Part shown: piece by piece, positions 12,082-27,388 of the stretch
How the letters are laid out: each line of letters starts with the position of its first letter
How positions within the stretch are numbered: the stretch's first letter is position 1
Source of the DNA: Dirofilaria immitis
Taxonomy: Eukaryota > Nematoda > Chromadorea > Rhabditida > Onchocercidae
Direction: 5' to 3'
Assembly (NCBI GenBank): GCA_024305405.1
Contig: JAKNDB010000092.1
Span: 498,001-562,000, forward strand
DNA: 64,000 nt
Notes under the pieces: generated by a model
The model's database searches: none
Told to the model about the DNA's origin: nothing
What the model saw: the letters and a program-made list of their open reading frames with translations, nothing else
Translations under genes and position numbers: made by a program

Positions 12082-15000
12082 CTACAAATTACAAAAAATA
12101 AAAAGTCAAAAAGAGTTAGTTATTCATCTATTTATTTCATTATTTGGATAATCGTACAAATACAAGCAATAGGTTTTGCCTCTCCGAAAGGTTAAACGCA
12201 AAATCTAAACTAAAGAAAAATCGGTGAAACTTGAACAATACAATCGATTGTTATCACAAAAAAAGAAAAAAACAAACAAAATATGAATTATTGGACAAAC
12301 ACATACCTATGTTCGGTGTAACGATTATCCAGGATGAGGTATTCTTCTAATAGAGCGCCTAAATCTTCAATTTTCTTCAACTGAATACGATTATTTTTCA
12401 CATCCACTGCCTGCAATAAACAATATTTAGAGAAGCAGTCCGAATACAGAGCAAACAGCTAACTGGTCTCTCCCAGAACTATTCACTTGCATTTTAGAAT
12501 AAGAAAAATAGTGATGATGCCAGCGAAAGATGTGCAGAGAAAAGTTAAATAGCACACTGGGTGTTGTTCAGACACGAAAAGATATGAGGAAAAATAGATG
12601 ATATCGGAAAAATTATTTTGAATGCCCTATGCGTCACTTAACAAAAGACCTGAGAAAAATTTGATAGAAATTTACTTTCTTTTTCAATAGTTCGAGTTGC
12701 TCTTCAAGTGTCCCACTTGTTTCCATCATTGATGCACGAGTTTCAGTAAGCCATTGATGGAATGCATTTGCCTGACGAGCAAAATCACGACGTAATTTGT
12801 CGTTATCTTCCTGGCGACGATGTTCTTTTTGCAATTCCATTTCGCGTTCCTGAATTTCACGCAAAAATTTTAATTAAAATTTACGAAATTTTCTTTAACA
12901 TTTAATAAATTTTTGTGATTGCAAAAAATCTCGAATTTTTACTCGAATCCATATAGATTACATAAATCGACATAATTCTGTGTGCTTTAAATGTAAGTAA
13001 GATCCGCTAACTTTAATGATTTTTTGCAAATTACGCCATGTTTCTTCCAGCGCATCCATTGTGAACCATGTATATGGATTTGGTCCAACATTGAATGATG
13101 TAATTTGTTTATCAAGTAATTGCAACTGTCTGAAATCTTCCTCAGCTGTTGACAACGATTTATGGAACTCGGCATGAGCTTCACGTAAAGCGCTAATCTC
13201 TTCCAACGAATTACAACGTACTGGATCTGTCAAATCTTCTTCTGCGTTCTCGAACCATGAATTGAAAGCGGAAGCCTAAGGATCACAATTTCAAAAATAT
13301 ATTTAATGTGATTTTACTAAATCTTCCAGTTTTTCTGATGATAAAATAAATAATGTTTAGGAATTTAATCTTTCAAAATTCGAATGCCAATAAATACTAA
13401 GTGTCCTTACTGCCAAAAGACAATTAAAGCTATGCTAGAAAATCGGTTTCATAATACTCTGACAACGATCTTAAAATTTTGAGAAAACAAATATTGCTAT
13501 AAATAGTACAAACTTTTTTGCAAAAGTAAGATAAAGTTCTTCGATTTGTTTGTACTGATCTTGCATCTTCAACAGTCTCTGGCGTCTTGATTCTGAATTT
13601 GTAAGAAGCTGTTGCCAGCGCCCGATGACATTTCCGTGTCGCTTCTCGATATTCGGTGTTTGTGCATGATGAGCATTTACGAGTTGATCTTTGAGTTCTG
13701 TGATACGTTGAATACCTTCGTGCTCAAAAGCATTTAAACCTGCATCGAATGCTTCCTGTTTAGTTAGAAGAATTTGTACCGACGATAAATCACGTCCAAA
13801 ATCATCCGATCGTACTTGTTGCTCTTTTTCCGCTGAAAAATCTTCTACTGAAAAAATCCTGCTGGATTGAGGTTGAAATAAAAACTACACATACACATAT
13901 ACATCTATGCAAAAAAATGGACCGGAAAGAAAAAAGTGAAAAATGGAAGCATTTACCGATCCAGCTCTCGACGACATCGCATTTCCACATAAACTGCAAA
14001 TAAGCGCTGTTGTCTTGAAGTCGTTGTAAGCGACGTCGGGCTAATTCAGCAATCTCATCAAGGCGTGTATTTAATTGATCACAACGTGCTTTAATGCTTG
14101 GACTATGATGATTACCATCATCAATTAGCTGGAAGGAAATACTAAGTAATAATTTGAGTGGTCCGTAAATTCCAAAGTTCACAAAGTAGCAGAAATTTGG
14201 ATTTTACAAATCTTTATTCCAACTAAACTTTTTATAACTATCTTAACATTTATTGCAAAATTTGGAATCTACAATAGCCATTTTTCCATATATTAGTTTT
14301 ACAAAGTTATCAGTATACGACCTATGAATGGAATTCAATACAGGTATTTTCAGTCAACATATCTTAAAAGCAATATTCATAACAAAAAATTCTAAAAAGA
14401 AAAAAAACTAAAATAAACTAGATTATGACTAATTTATGATAAAAAGTAGTAATTTCATCTTTGCCTAAAAGTAATAATTTCATCTTTGAATTATGGTAAA
14501 ATAAACAATACCTTTTGACCTTCAGCGATCAAATTGTCTATACGTTGGGTGTGAAGCGTAAGATCAGCTTCAAAAGCATCATGCTTTTTCAGCAAACCTT
14601 GGACACCGGCCATATTTTCACCAAAATTATCTGATGATAGAATTTGCTGCTTTTCATTCATCCACGCTTCTTCTTCTTCCACTTTACCCACAAATATTTG
14701 GAAATCTTCACTCTCACCAAGTTTTTGCTGCCTCAAATGATATCATTTGAAAAAGGGATACGTCAGAAACGAAATTTGCTTTTTATTCTAATTATTTGCC
14801 AGAACTTTCACTGAGGGTATTTTTCGTAAATATATAACTTCAAAAAATGAAATTTCTTATGGCTCTAATAAACTAATAAGTCAACCTTTTCCCGGTAATA
14901 TTTCGTATTTCATTCCAGCTTTCTTCTAATGCTTGCATGCGTTTCCTTATTTCCGGAGCAGCAGTATCCGAAATATTTATCAATTCCAAGCCCTTATCAC

Positions 15001-18000
15001 GAACAAGATCTACTTGTGATTCATGTGAAACCAGCTCATTATCAAGACGACGATGTTTTTGCGCAAATTTTGCACACCGGTCAAATCACGTCCATAATCT
15101 TCGCTCGAAACAAGTAGTTTCTTCTCTCTGTAAAACAAGATAAATTAACAACATAAAATAAAGTAATAAAATTGTTCGGCAGATAAAAATTAACAGCACT
15201 TTCAGTAATTCCAGGAATACTAGACTTAAAATATGAGTGAACTAAGAAAAGCTCACTTAATCCATGATTCCTCATCATCCATATCACGCAAAAATTGATA
15301 GACAGTGATAGCTTTATTCAACTTATCGCGTCGAATATTTGCCATTTCGCGAACTTTCTCATGACGTTCGTTTATAGCCTGTAATTTATCGTAAAGTAAA
15401 TGAAAAAATCGTGACACTGTTCCGTCGGCGCACATAACGACGGCGGAGTCAGAATTTTTAAAAGCTCAGTGTGTTTTCAGTATCAACAACATGCGACAAG
15501 ACTTTTTTCTCATTTTCTCTCTTGATCTAAAAAGTTTATAAAGCATAAATGTTAGAAAAAGATTTCAAAGTGCGCAACGAGGTCAACAGCAACATAGCAG
15601 AAAACGGGAAAATAGGATGTTGCTTCACAAATTATATTCATAGATATATTAATCCGAACATATGACTGAATAACCTAATGAAGCAATTAAATTACAGCAA
15701 GCGATGAAGTTCTATGAAACTAATAAAAATAAATATTAATTAATGCGTAAAGACCACAAAATAGGAATGCCAGATATCTATTATCTACACACTCCTACAA
15801 AACTGGATAATTTACTTTTATCCGATCTATGTCATCAAAAGATCTCGAATTATTCGGAGAGAAAATAATGTTTCACAAATTACCTTTCGACGATTGCTTA
15901 TTTCAGGCTGATCGAACTGCTCACTTTCAAGAAGATTATCAGCTTGCATATTCATTTCGTTAACACGATCAGCATGTGCTGCTATATCTGCTTCCAAGAG
16001 TTGATGCTTCTTTAGGAGATTTTCGATACTAGTCAGATCTTTCCCATAATCTTCCGACGCAAGTAAACCTGCAAAAATAAATGCTTTTTTGGAAATCCAA
16101 CTTTCCTCAAGAATTCTGAAATTTCTTTAATATAAAAATTTATTGAAATCTTTTGCATCTCGTTCATTCATTCGGATGCAGCATTACTGTTCAATACAAC
16201 ATATATTTATTGATGTTAGCATAAAGATGTATCCAACGTGACACTTTACCAATTTTTCGAAAGAATCATGATGCTACGCACCAAATTATTTCATCTTTTT
16301 TTCATTCTTTTCAATGAGGTAATTCTGAAACTAACTTTCGACTTCACCAAGCCAAAATTCAAGATCTTTAACAGCTGCCATAAAACTTTTTTGCTTGTTA
16401 GCCTCTTTCAAGCGATAACTCTTCTCAGAAGTTGTTTTCACTAGCAATTCCCACTGATCGTTTAAAGCTTTTAGTCGTTGAGACACAGCGTCCTGAAAAT
16501 AATGCACTGTATTTTAATTCCCGATACAAGATAACACATAATGAACAAGTTCGAAGCTATGTAGAAAAAACTGAAAATTTTAACAATTCAAAAGGCATTA
16601 AACTTCCCTTTCAGGTGTCCAAAAAGACACTAAAAAGTCAGGAAAACCAGAGCTCACAATTAAAACGAAATAGATTCCAAAAAATTTTTTAAATTTAGTT
16701 ATTGTTCACCTCTCCGCCTGCACATTTACTAGCATCGATAAGATTTTGACCAGCGGTAATCAGTGTCGCAATTCTATCAGCATTTGCAGCTAATTCGGCT
16801 TCGAACGCTTGCTGTTTCTGATGTTTTTGCTGAATATGAGTCGGATCACGGTAACTTTCCTCTTGAGCAACTTGGAATTTTTCTGCAATCCAATTCTCGA
16901 TCTCATCTGCATCACGCGAAAATTGTTGTAATGTTTGCGATTCGCCCAATTTACTCCGTTTTTCAATCAAAGCAGCTTTTAAACGATCCCATCGATGCAG
17001 GATTTGATCACGCTTTTCAATCACAGCATTCTTGTCATAGTGATCCGAATTAATCAGCTGATTTGCAAACGTTTGGAGCGCTAATATTTTTTCCTGTTGT
17101 GATGCTATGGCCTGAAAATATGAATATATTAAAAAAAATTTCAATTTTATTTTCTGTGAGATAATACCGAAGAAAATGCAGCGCATAATTTGAAAGTATA
17201 TATTACCAATACGAAATTTATCTCTTAAAAGATTATAAAAAGCTCTGAACCTTATCGAAGTCTTCATGCTTCTTGATTAAACTCTCCACATTATCACCCG
17301 TATCTTCTTGACTCAGGAATGCTTCCCGCGCACTCATCCATGTATCGGCTTGTTCACAATCACGATAAAATAGCTGCAATTCTAAGCATTGATCCAGAAT
17401 ATGTCGACGGTGAACCCAAGAACTGAAAAATTAAAAACATTAACAATTTTATTTACACCATCATCAGTATCCAAAATTTTCCAGTTACGTTTGCAACGAA
17501 ACCAAGCTCTGAATTCTTTAATAAACATGATGATCTGTCAATTAGTGCGAATTTTTCCGCTTCATATCGATCAATGAGCTTTTAATTTCAATGTAAATAT
17601 ATAAATCTAAGGAAATAATTCTTCAAATTACTCTTCAAGTTTATGCCGAGCATTGGTGACATCTTGGAGACGTTGCTTGATATTCTCTGATGCATAATGA
17701 TGGCTATTCAACAGCTGATTGCCAAACTGTTCGAATACTTCAAATGTTGCAGCACGTGAGTCAATTTCTGTTCGGTATTCTTGATGACGTTCCAGCAATG
17801 CTTCTGCTCCAGTAACATCATTCGCGAGTTCATCACTCGATACTGAAAAGATAATTTGGTTAGCAATTTAACTATGGTAATTAAATTTGACATAATTGGA
17901 GTATTTGATTTCATCTTTTTGTCCAAAAATCGATTGAGTCTTTTCTTCAGTTGAGTTGTTTGTTCATGGTAGAGATAAAAACAGTCGGAAATGAATCGAT

Positions 18001-21000
18001 ATTCCTCATAATTTCAAATTTTTAAGTCTTCAAAAGGGAGAAAAGTCATAAAGAACCATAAGAGATCAATTGGCTTGTGCTTAGATAAAGGCAATTATTG
18101 TCATGTATTATTCTTAGACAACTTTCCAATCAATCAAGTATGTTAATTTCCCTAATGTTTAAAAAACATTTAGTAATATCTAATATCAATTAATAAGTAT
18201 GTGAACTTTTTGGGAATGAGATTTTTAGTACAAGAAGTTATTATATTTTTATTGAGTAACAACCAACCGAGTTGATTCATTGCTGCAGTCCACTGCATCA
18301 AGTCACGAAAATCAGACAGAAATCGTTGATAATCATAACTATCTAGTAATTTTTCTTTACGGTCATTCGCTTTTGCAGTAAGGCGGTTCCACTGTTCACT
18401 TAATTCTCGTTGCAAATCATAAATTTGTTCTGCTGCTTCTGGATGAGTTTGTCGTAAACGATTTGCTTTCTCATCCAATGTTTTGATCTAGAACAAATAG
18501 ACAAAAATTAACATTCTATCTATATTCCCATAAAATGTTGAATTATCCTACTTATTTTACATAAGATAGTATGATCCTTTCCCTAAAATATCATCTATAG
18601 TGATAAAACATACTAAACATCTATACCGAAATAACGAAGGTCAGATATTAAAAACTGGCCATACTTTGTCGCCCAATGCTGCCAGATCACGTTCAACACC
18701 TTCATGCTTTCTTTGTAATGCTTGAACTGATCGCAGATCACGGCCAAAATCTTCCGAATCAAGAGCATCATCTTTCTCTATAATCCAGTCTTTCGTCTCA
18801 TCAACGTCTCGGTGGAATCTTTGAACTTCGTGAGCTGAACCAAGTTGTTGCTCACGTTGCTCTGTTTGTTCTTCTAATGCACGCCAACGAGCATTCAAAT
18901 CCTTAAAAGCCAATTAGTAAGTGAATAAAAAAAAGTCATACCGACTTTAGAATTTATAAAAAGGAAGATTTACAAACAGAAAACAAATAGGAAGATTTAC
19001 AAATAGAAAACAAATACAAATAGAAATATGTACTTCAATGAATTATCCACCATAAAAAAATCGCAAATATCAAGGCGATTAAATAGGAAAACGTACTTCG
19101 GTTAAATTATCCATTAAAGAAAAAGTGAAAAAAAAATGTCGTACTTGGCAAATCAATTTTACTGCAATATAGCATGCTACAATATTTGAGCGTTATCATT
19201 AATTGCAAATATTATGCTGTAAATGCAGCCTAAGATAACAGCTGCAGTTCATGTTAAATACGTGTTATCTCGCTAATAAGTTAAACAATTGGTTATACCT
19301 CAATTTGCTGCCGAATTCGTACAGCTGTTTCAGTTTGTCCAACAGATGTTAATGCTGTTGCAATTTGGTTCATTTCTTGCAGTCGTATTTCATTCGCTTT
19401 AAGATCACCCTTAAAATCATCGAATTTCTTTTGCAATATTTCCACTTGTTCCAGATCATTACCAATTTCATGCTGTGCAGCAACAGCTTCCTGGAAAGCA
19501 TATGATTTAAATCCTTTAATTATAAAGTTATAATATAAACAATAATAATAACAGTATGATCACTGCAAAATTCTATTATTTTCACTGATTCTTCGACTAA
19601 GTGTCCCATCTCTCACTGTGAGCATATGAAAAATAACGTACATTTTATGGCTATAAAATGGTGACTCGCAGTATTAGGTTACAGTATTAGGTACTGAAAG
19701 ATGAAATTAAATTTATATCCTAAACTATATTATTTCTGATATTGTTTAGGATAATAAATAAATCATTGATGATAAAACTATCTCCTTATCATTTCTTGTA
19801 ATTGCTTGTTCAATGCAACTTTTCCGAATGTCAAGAAAAAAGGAAAGAATTTCATAAAAGCTCTAATAAAGTAACCATACTCTCGATCGTATCCATTCTG
19901 CTAAATCGTTAGCTTCACGAAGCAGTTGATAGCCCTTGCAAGCTTCCTCAAGTTTTCGCTTTCTTGTTTCACCAAGCAGAACAAGTTTATGGTACTGATC
20001 TTCAATCTCCCTTGTTTAACCCCGATTAATGATGGACCCTGCAATTCATGTATAACTGAAGAAAGGCATTGGGAACAGGTATTCACGGATATAATTTTTA
20101 GATTAAAAATATGAAGATTCTCAAATAGAAGTCTAATAACGAGAAATCTTCATGAAGTTCGATGTAGGTTTTGGTAAAACAATCGAAAAATATTATAATT
20201 CATGAAGACTCAGACGTTCATATTCAAAATAATTGATAATTATAATATTTCTCTGAATATATTAAGCACCAAATGACAAGCAACCGATAATCATTTCTAT
20301 TTCAATAGATAAAATACTACTATTAGGGTAACTCACAATGTATTAGGAGTTGTTTCTCCAGAACATTTTATAAGTGCAAATTAGATCAATATTTATACAA
20401 TATATAGAAACATTCCGATATTACCTGTTCAGATGCAGCTTTTTGTGCAGTACCTGCTTCAACTTTTTACATAAGCAGCAGGTACAAACCCCTGACGATC
20501 ATTTACTTCTACTTTCCACCAATCCTAAAAGCTCATGATCTGATAAAAATTGGTACATCTACAATGGAAAGAACAAAAAATCGATAACTAATTCACAGTG
20601 ATCATTCTACTTCATAATTTTTGAAAAATATTTTCAAAAGAATACCTTATTTGATGAATTCAACAGCGTGATGACATCACCCTTTTTAATGGACACTTCT
20701 CTTGGTGATTTCTCCGTATAATCATATAATGCCATAACACACTCTCGTCCACGCTGTCCACCTGATTGGTCCTGATATTTGCACTGAAGTGCTTGCTTGC
20801 GCAATTCCTAGAATTATCTTCGGATCAAAAATATTCTTATGTTATGAAGATCCAGTAAAACTCATTCAATTTAAATGAATTTTGAAATTCCAACTATTTA
20901 GCATATATATAGCTGAAATATAGTTTCCATTGTTTTTCTGAGGTATTTCATCATTATTTATTACGAATTTTAAACTTGGAATTTCTGCTTACATCAATTG

Positions 21001-24000
21001 TTGATTTGAAAGCTTCCAAATCAGACATCAAAGCGCGATGTTTCTTAAGTAATGATTCTGCACTATCCTCATCTTTACCATAATCAGTGCTACCAACAAC
21101 TGGTTCTTTCTCACGCATCCAAGATTCCGCCTCATTTGCATCAGCCAGATACTGATGAGCCTTAAAAAAATAGTTTGGCTTGAATATGTAATGTACAACA
21201 ACTATCAAGAAACTGAAACGTGTGAAGCTGGAAATCTTCGACTTTAGGACCGCTTTTTTGTATAAAAAAACCGCAGATATGAAATTCTATTCAGTCTTCA
21301 CTAGAAACTTAGTTATATTCCAGGACTTTCTAAAAGCGTTACTTACAACAACTGATTTCATTCAAATAAGAAACTGAAACTCCATAGGCAAATAACATCG
21401 CAGAATAGATAGCCTACAGAAAAGCAATGAAATCCATTACCTGTAACGAATCATCTAAATCCTGCCGGCGTTTATCTGCTTTTATCTTTAAATTTCTCCA
21501 ACCATCGCGTAACTGTGCAAGTTTTTCACGGATGTCTACAGCAAGAAAATGGCCTTGTTGGATCATTGCTTCTGCTGCTTGAGCTACGGCTTCAACCTGG
21601 GATTCATGGTTTGCAATTTCAGCAATCAAAGCCTGTTGTTTTTGATCAAATTTTGAACACCGATTAAGTCACGCCCTGCAAAAAAATAAACGTTCTATAG
21701 AATTGTGTTCTCTTTAGAATTCATAGTGTAATGGAATATTTGCGGTTCAGATACACCGAATAAACTATCATCAGTTTATTCTTACCTCGATTTGAACTGC
21801 CAGCGATTTGTTCCTTTTCCCGAATCCATGCTAATTCATCATCAATATCTCTAAACAACTGATTGCCGCGAAGTGATTCGGCCAGTTTATCTTTTCGTGC
21901 ATTTAATGGATTACGTAATGCTTCATATCTACAATAATAATTTTTGAATTATGATCACCGTAAGGAAAAAAAGTGACTATTTGCGTGCTTAATCTAAAAT
22001 ATATTAAAAAGAAGTGGTAGAAATAACTTTCCAGATAACGTACTAAAAGATTAACAGAACTTCATTCTAGATCAATTGAAGAATTAAGCAAACATATTAT
22101 AACATATTGCATATAAGCAATTAACATCATTTAATCTTGTCTAATTCAAGGAAACTGAAGAAAATGTAAGCATAGAAATGAAATAATACAATAAACAACA
22201 TCGAGTTTTTTACTTGCTAAACAAATAGGAAATTATAAACTGCCGTTCTTATAGTAATGACATATCACAATAATGCCATAAACAAACCTTGAACGCAGTG
22301 CTTCTTCCTTCCGTAAAATCATCGGTGCATCAAAATGTCCACCGTCATGGAATATTCTTGCCTGCTTATTAATAATATCAATACGATCTTGATGAGCATT
22401 ATAATCACTTTCCAGAAGTCCAAGCTTCTTCTGGAGATTTTGAACGGAAATCAAGTCTTTGCCATAATCTTCGGATGCAAGTTGCCCTTCTAATTCACTC
22501 AGCCACAACTCGATATCCTCAATATTCCTAAAATATGCCTCATTAAACATTAAGTAGAAAAGTAGAATTTTGTAAAAGACTACAGTACACTCATCCATAA
22601 AAATAATAAACAATTTGTAACATCAAGTACATGACCAATACCGCTTTTTACCAACACGAAAAAGAAGAAAAAACAACTTTGATTTAAATTATTAAATCAA
22701 TTTACTGACTGAATTTAGTTGACTGATAAATATCATGACCTATTAAATTGTTGTTGATCCCCTGCTTCCTTCAGTTTTGCACCTTTTTGGCAGTGGCATC
22801 AACCAATTCATCCCAAATCCCATTCACCTCGTTCAAACGTTCCTCTACATGTGATGCAGCATAGTGTTTTTCCTTAACCAGTGAAGTTCCTGTTATATTA
22901 ATATCATCTAGGCGATTCTTATTTGCCTTCAGCTCCTGCTCGTAATTCATATGTTTCTGTAGTTTTCCTCTAAAAATCAATAATCTGTGTGACTAAAAGA
23001 TTGAATCTCATAAATTTCACGTTAAAATGCGTATGTATGCAAATTCAAATTTTTATAATACAGGTACATTTGAACTTAAATTACGAAATAATCATGAAGG
23101 ATGCATATCCCAAACTACCAATATTTTTTGCAGTGAATAGTTTGCAAAAATATGAGGAAAGTCAAGGGCAAGATCGACGAAACTGAAAACCCTGCAGCTT
23201 ATCGGTTAAACTATTAGTTTAATCCGCAATTGAACATTTTACCACAATTATAAACAACACACCTGATGTTAGTAGGATCAAGATATGAATCATCTTTAGC
23301 GGTTTTCAATTTCTCTTTTATCCAGCCAACCATTTCATCACAATCACGATCGAACTGTTGTAGTCGGAAAGAATTTTCAAGCTGATGCCGCCGTTCTGAT
23401 GCCTAAAAACCAATGTCATTTCCACATTAAATGAACTACATTTTAGGAAATTGTAGAAACTAATGTCGCCTCATGCTTAGTTCTAAGATGATTTACTGAA
23501 TTTTGCATATTTATAAATCTTACTTTTGTAGAAGCTGCTTTCGACGATTCAGAAGCGATGCTCGTCGCCGACCAACATCATCAGCTGCGTAATGTTGTCC
23601 TTGTATTAGTTTTGTGGCAAATTCATCGAGTGCATTAATTTTTTCCTCTTGTGCAGCCAAAGATTTCTCAAAATCCTCATGCTTTTTAATCAACGACTCA
23701 ACACTATCCAAACTATCACCCAAATCATCGTTTGACAAAAATGATTCTTGTTTTGTCATCCATGTTTCAGCCTGAAAATATCATAGCTATCACTTTCGAC
23801 TGCATAATATAAAATGTATTCACATATTTATAAGTATATTAAACAGTACATTTAAGTAACCGTCAGCTCTCGGGATTAATACACTTTTTTATTCTTTAGA
23901 AATATTAAAATAAATGATACATTTTAAGTACCATCGCAATATAAAATGCATTGAAATCCAAATGAGCAGCATTTAATGCGAAGCAACATCATCGGATCAT

Positions 24001-27000
24001 CTATTACTCCCAGAAAATCACCTGTTCAGTGTCACGATAAAATAATTGCAAATCCATGCATTGTTCGTAAAGTATTCGTCGTTCTTCCCATAGTGAAAGC
24101 AAGCTCGCTTTTTCCTGCGCCAAATGTGTTAATTTATCTCGAACCTCATTGGACTGTTCGATTCCCTCATCCAGAAGTTTTTGCCCAGCTTCTGCTGTTT
24201 GCATAAAACTATCCTCCCTGGCGTCAATTTCACCCTAAAATAAGCAGATAAATAAACAACTAAGGAAAAATAATAAACAATTAAGGCATTTATTCAGAAA
24301 TATTATATCAATAACTTATCATATCTAATAGAACATATAACTTGCCAGTAACTACTAACCCGGTGTTCTTGATGGCTTTCAAGCAAAGCTTCGGCGCCTG
24401 CGACATCTTTGGCCAACTCATCGGCGGATATCACTGCTTTCATGTCATTAATCCATGAGCAAAGATCGCGATAATCCGCCAGAAATCTGAAATTGCTAGT
24501 AAAATTAAATCACTGATGAAATCTTTAAGATTTATATACAATTAATCGAAGTCTACCCATACCGATGTCCAGTTTTCTCTGCGCTAACTAAATAATACAA
24601 ATTTATAATTTCACTTGTCTTGTTCCAGTTCTAAAATTTAGTTTTTTTGCTGGTATTTTATTAAAAATTCTTGTTTATAATGACAAACCGGTGAAGATTG
24701 TAAGAACGATCCAATCCATTTTTACGGGCTTGGGCCTTTCGCTTCAATGCTGCCCATTGTTCTTTTGCTTCATTCATTTTTGCAATTATTGCATCAGCTC
24801 GGTCTGGATGAACCTGCGCAAGCCGTTCCGCTTCCGTCGACAGTGAAGTCATCTCAAAAAATCGTTCTGATTGGAACTCTAGTCAAATTAAGAACCAGTC
24901 TCAAAAAAGATACCATATCACATTTCGACATCTCGTTCTAACATAAGGAAAACAATCAATATAGTCACAATACAGTTGTTTTAAAAACTATCGAGAAAAT
25001 TCTGCAATTGACTGATCCGGTTAATTTGATGATTTTAGTATTAAAAAGCAATTAGGAAGAAAAACCTTAGCATCCAGTGCAGCTAAATCACGTTCTGTTC
25101 CTTCATGTTTACGTTGCAACGCTTGTACATTATTCAGATCTCGTCCATAATCATCCGATGACAGTGTAGCATCTTTTTCACCAATCCAAGCCAAAGTTTC
25201 ATCAATGTCACGGTTGAAACGTTGTACCTGATGAGCTCCAAATAAGCCCTCTCGTCTGCAAAATAAATTTGGGGGAATTTTTAAATTTTATCTGGAATTA
25301 AAGAAGCAATTTCCAGTCGAACTTCTCGAGAAAATAAGTCAGTAATAAGCTACAAAAAATAAGCTCATAAGCTATATTCAAAAAAGCATCTGAAATAATC
25401 GGAAAAAGAAGTTTTACCGTGTTGCGGCAAGAGTATTCAGGCGATGCCAAGCATCATTAACTTCATCTTTTTTCGAGTGATCGTTTCATACTCTGTATGA
25501 CCTTCGTCAATAAGCTTGTCAGCTGCTTGATTAACTTCCGTGATACGATATTGATGATTACCCAATTCTTTCAAAAATTCTTCGAATTTCCGTTGTAAAA
25601 CCTAAACAATCAATAATCTCCAAAATATTTGAATTTAAAGGTTTATCTATAAAAAATTTTTAAAACTAACAAACCTCGACATGTTCCAAATCTTGGCCAA
25701 AATCTTCGGCTGTAACGAAAGCCTCTTTATCACGGATCCAGTAAAGTACTTCATCGCACTGTCTGATAAATTGCAGAAGTTTCAAAGCTTGCTGAAGCTT
25801 AATGCCTTTGTCTTTCAATTTGAAAAACAATTGGTCCCATAACGAATGGAGTTCATGGAGTCGTCTCTGAAATTGGAAAGTGTCATTTTATACCAAAAGA
25901 TTGATTACGTAATGTCGATTTTCTAAAAAATTGTTATTTTCTTATGAATTAAAAACATTACATTAATTATATTATTTGCCACGATTAATTACTTCGAACT
26001 ATTATTACATGAACTGTATGTCTTTTCCAATCAAAAAACTTTGTTGTAAATTAAGCGGAACTCCAATTATTTACTAGTTTTAAGTTTTATTCAATTCTTA
26101 ATTTCAATGTAGACTTAAGCCTCTTCGAGGAAAACATCTTTCTATTTAGTTCCTCACTCCTTCCTAGGAACTTTCTCCAATTTTCAGACATGAAGTGAGG
26201 TTGCTTTTATATCGTATTGCATTAATTTTTACTAAAAAGTAAACAAATATCAATGCAGATGACTTTGTGCATGGAAGACTCATTCACCTTGATAGTATCA
26301 GAAGCAAAATGTTGGTGCTGTATCATATCGGTTCCAGTTTTATCAAGCTGAGCTATCGCATTTGAATGCGCATGAACTTCGGCCTCAAATGCTTCATGTT
26401 TCTGGATTTTAGCCTGCAAATAGCAATTCTAAATGAAATGAAAAACTTTCTTTTATAAATCTTGTTCGCAACATTTCAAACTTGTTTTAAGAAATTTTTG
26501 ATAATTTTTCAGATTAGATTCTGATTCATTTGCTTTCTAAAAATGTTTATGGTTACATTCAAAAAACTTCAGAAGAAAAATTCTTTGATGAAAAGTAAAC
26601 GGACTTGTAAATTAGTTGGATCTCGAAATGATTCTTCCGATGCTGTTTGCAGCTTTTCAAGTATCCAGATTTCCAGCTCGTCTGCATCTCGTTTAAAGTA
26701 TTGAAATTGTCGTGCTTCCTCCAGACGATCACGTTTAGCACGAGCAAACTCCTTAAATTGTGCGTAATGTCCAAGTACTTCAGCTCGTCGATTCTGTAAA
26801 AGCAATTAATTATGAAAAAAAGAGAGACAATATGCATTTCTACCTCTTCTGAAACATTCACAAAGATTTCTGACAGAAAATACTTGTATATTTAAGGAAG
26901 CAAAAATTAACAAGCATTGATTGTTAGCTTATATCTTATTATCTTTCTTATCTATTCTAACCTTTATTTTCCTATTTATTTGATGAATTTCCTTATTTAT

Positions 27001-27320
27001 CATAAAAATCACATTTCATATAAAAATTAAAAAAAAAGAAAAAAATACGGATGTCTTTAAACATCAACAGTAATGTAGAGGAACAAATAGTTAATTATAA
27101 TTTTTGAATCAATTTTTTTCTTATGTTCCAAATAGAATTAATAAAGTTACAACGTCCGTGCTCATTCTAAATTATTCACAATCATCCATTCCTATTTGTA
27201 GTAGTTGATTCAAAATTTTACTTGAATGTCTTCGGCACTTTCAAGAATCTTAATTTCTTGTGGTGGTGGAACTTCAAGAACAGGTTCCAGTGGTAATATT
27301 GATGCATCTGATTGTGCCAT
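10917..27320 (-). CDS. spc-1: Alpha-spectrin (non-erythroid type)
   Basis: Alpha-spectrin pairs antiparallel with beta-spectrin to form the submembrane actin-linked lattice. The start ATG is at 27318-27320 (product begins [14 protein letters not shown]) and the stop TAA at 10917-10919. About 38 exons total roughly 7.27 kb, or about 2,420 residues (vertebrate SPTAN1 about 2,470). Triple-helical spectrin repeats run through the protein, e.g. [12 protein letters not shown] and [15 protein letters not shown]. An SH3 domain sits mid-protein (20425-20807). The C-terminal exons carry [16 protein letters not shown] and the calmodulin-like EF-hand region. Introns are mostly 100-500 bases. Eight exons need a homopolymer correction to stay open: near 13514, 15056, 20009, 20464, 21639, 22782, 23524 and 25468. 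The order of repeats matches the whole family, so this is one complete gene, not a fragment or fusion. Confidence 0.96.
20425..20807 (-). other. spc-1: Alpha-spectrin SH3 domain (two exons)
   Basis: Exon 20646-20807 encodes [20 protein letters not shown] and [14 protein letters not shown]. Exon 20425-20524 continues with [19 protein letters not shown]. This is the SH3 fold inserted in the middle spectrin repeat of all alpha-spectrins. The ALYDY motif, the WW pair and the Pro-Ala-Ala-Tyr block that line the ligand groove are intact. After AAYV the frame breaks at an A5 run (T5 on plus, 20464-20468). The following frame ([12 protein letters not shown]) fits if the run is really A7, or shorter by one. 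Confidence 0.94.
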
Positions 27321-27388
27321 ATTGTTTGTTTGCGTAACAATTATTCGATATATTCCGATTATCTGATCTGATATGATACAGAATCAAT
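27222..27388 (-). promoter_or_regulatory. spc-1: First coding exon of alpha-spectrin with likely spliced-leader acceptor
   Basis: The coding part (27222-27320) encodes 33 residues ending ILESAEDIQ, as in other alpha-spectrins, and uses a GTAAAA donor. On the minus strand a TTTGCTTTCAG acceptor ends at 27389, 68 bases upstream of the ATG, with no coding exon visible upstream. In nematodes this arrangement is typical of SL1 trans-splicing; a 5'-UTR cis intron is the alternative. Confidence 0.6.
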
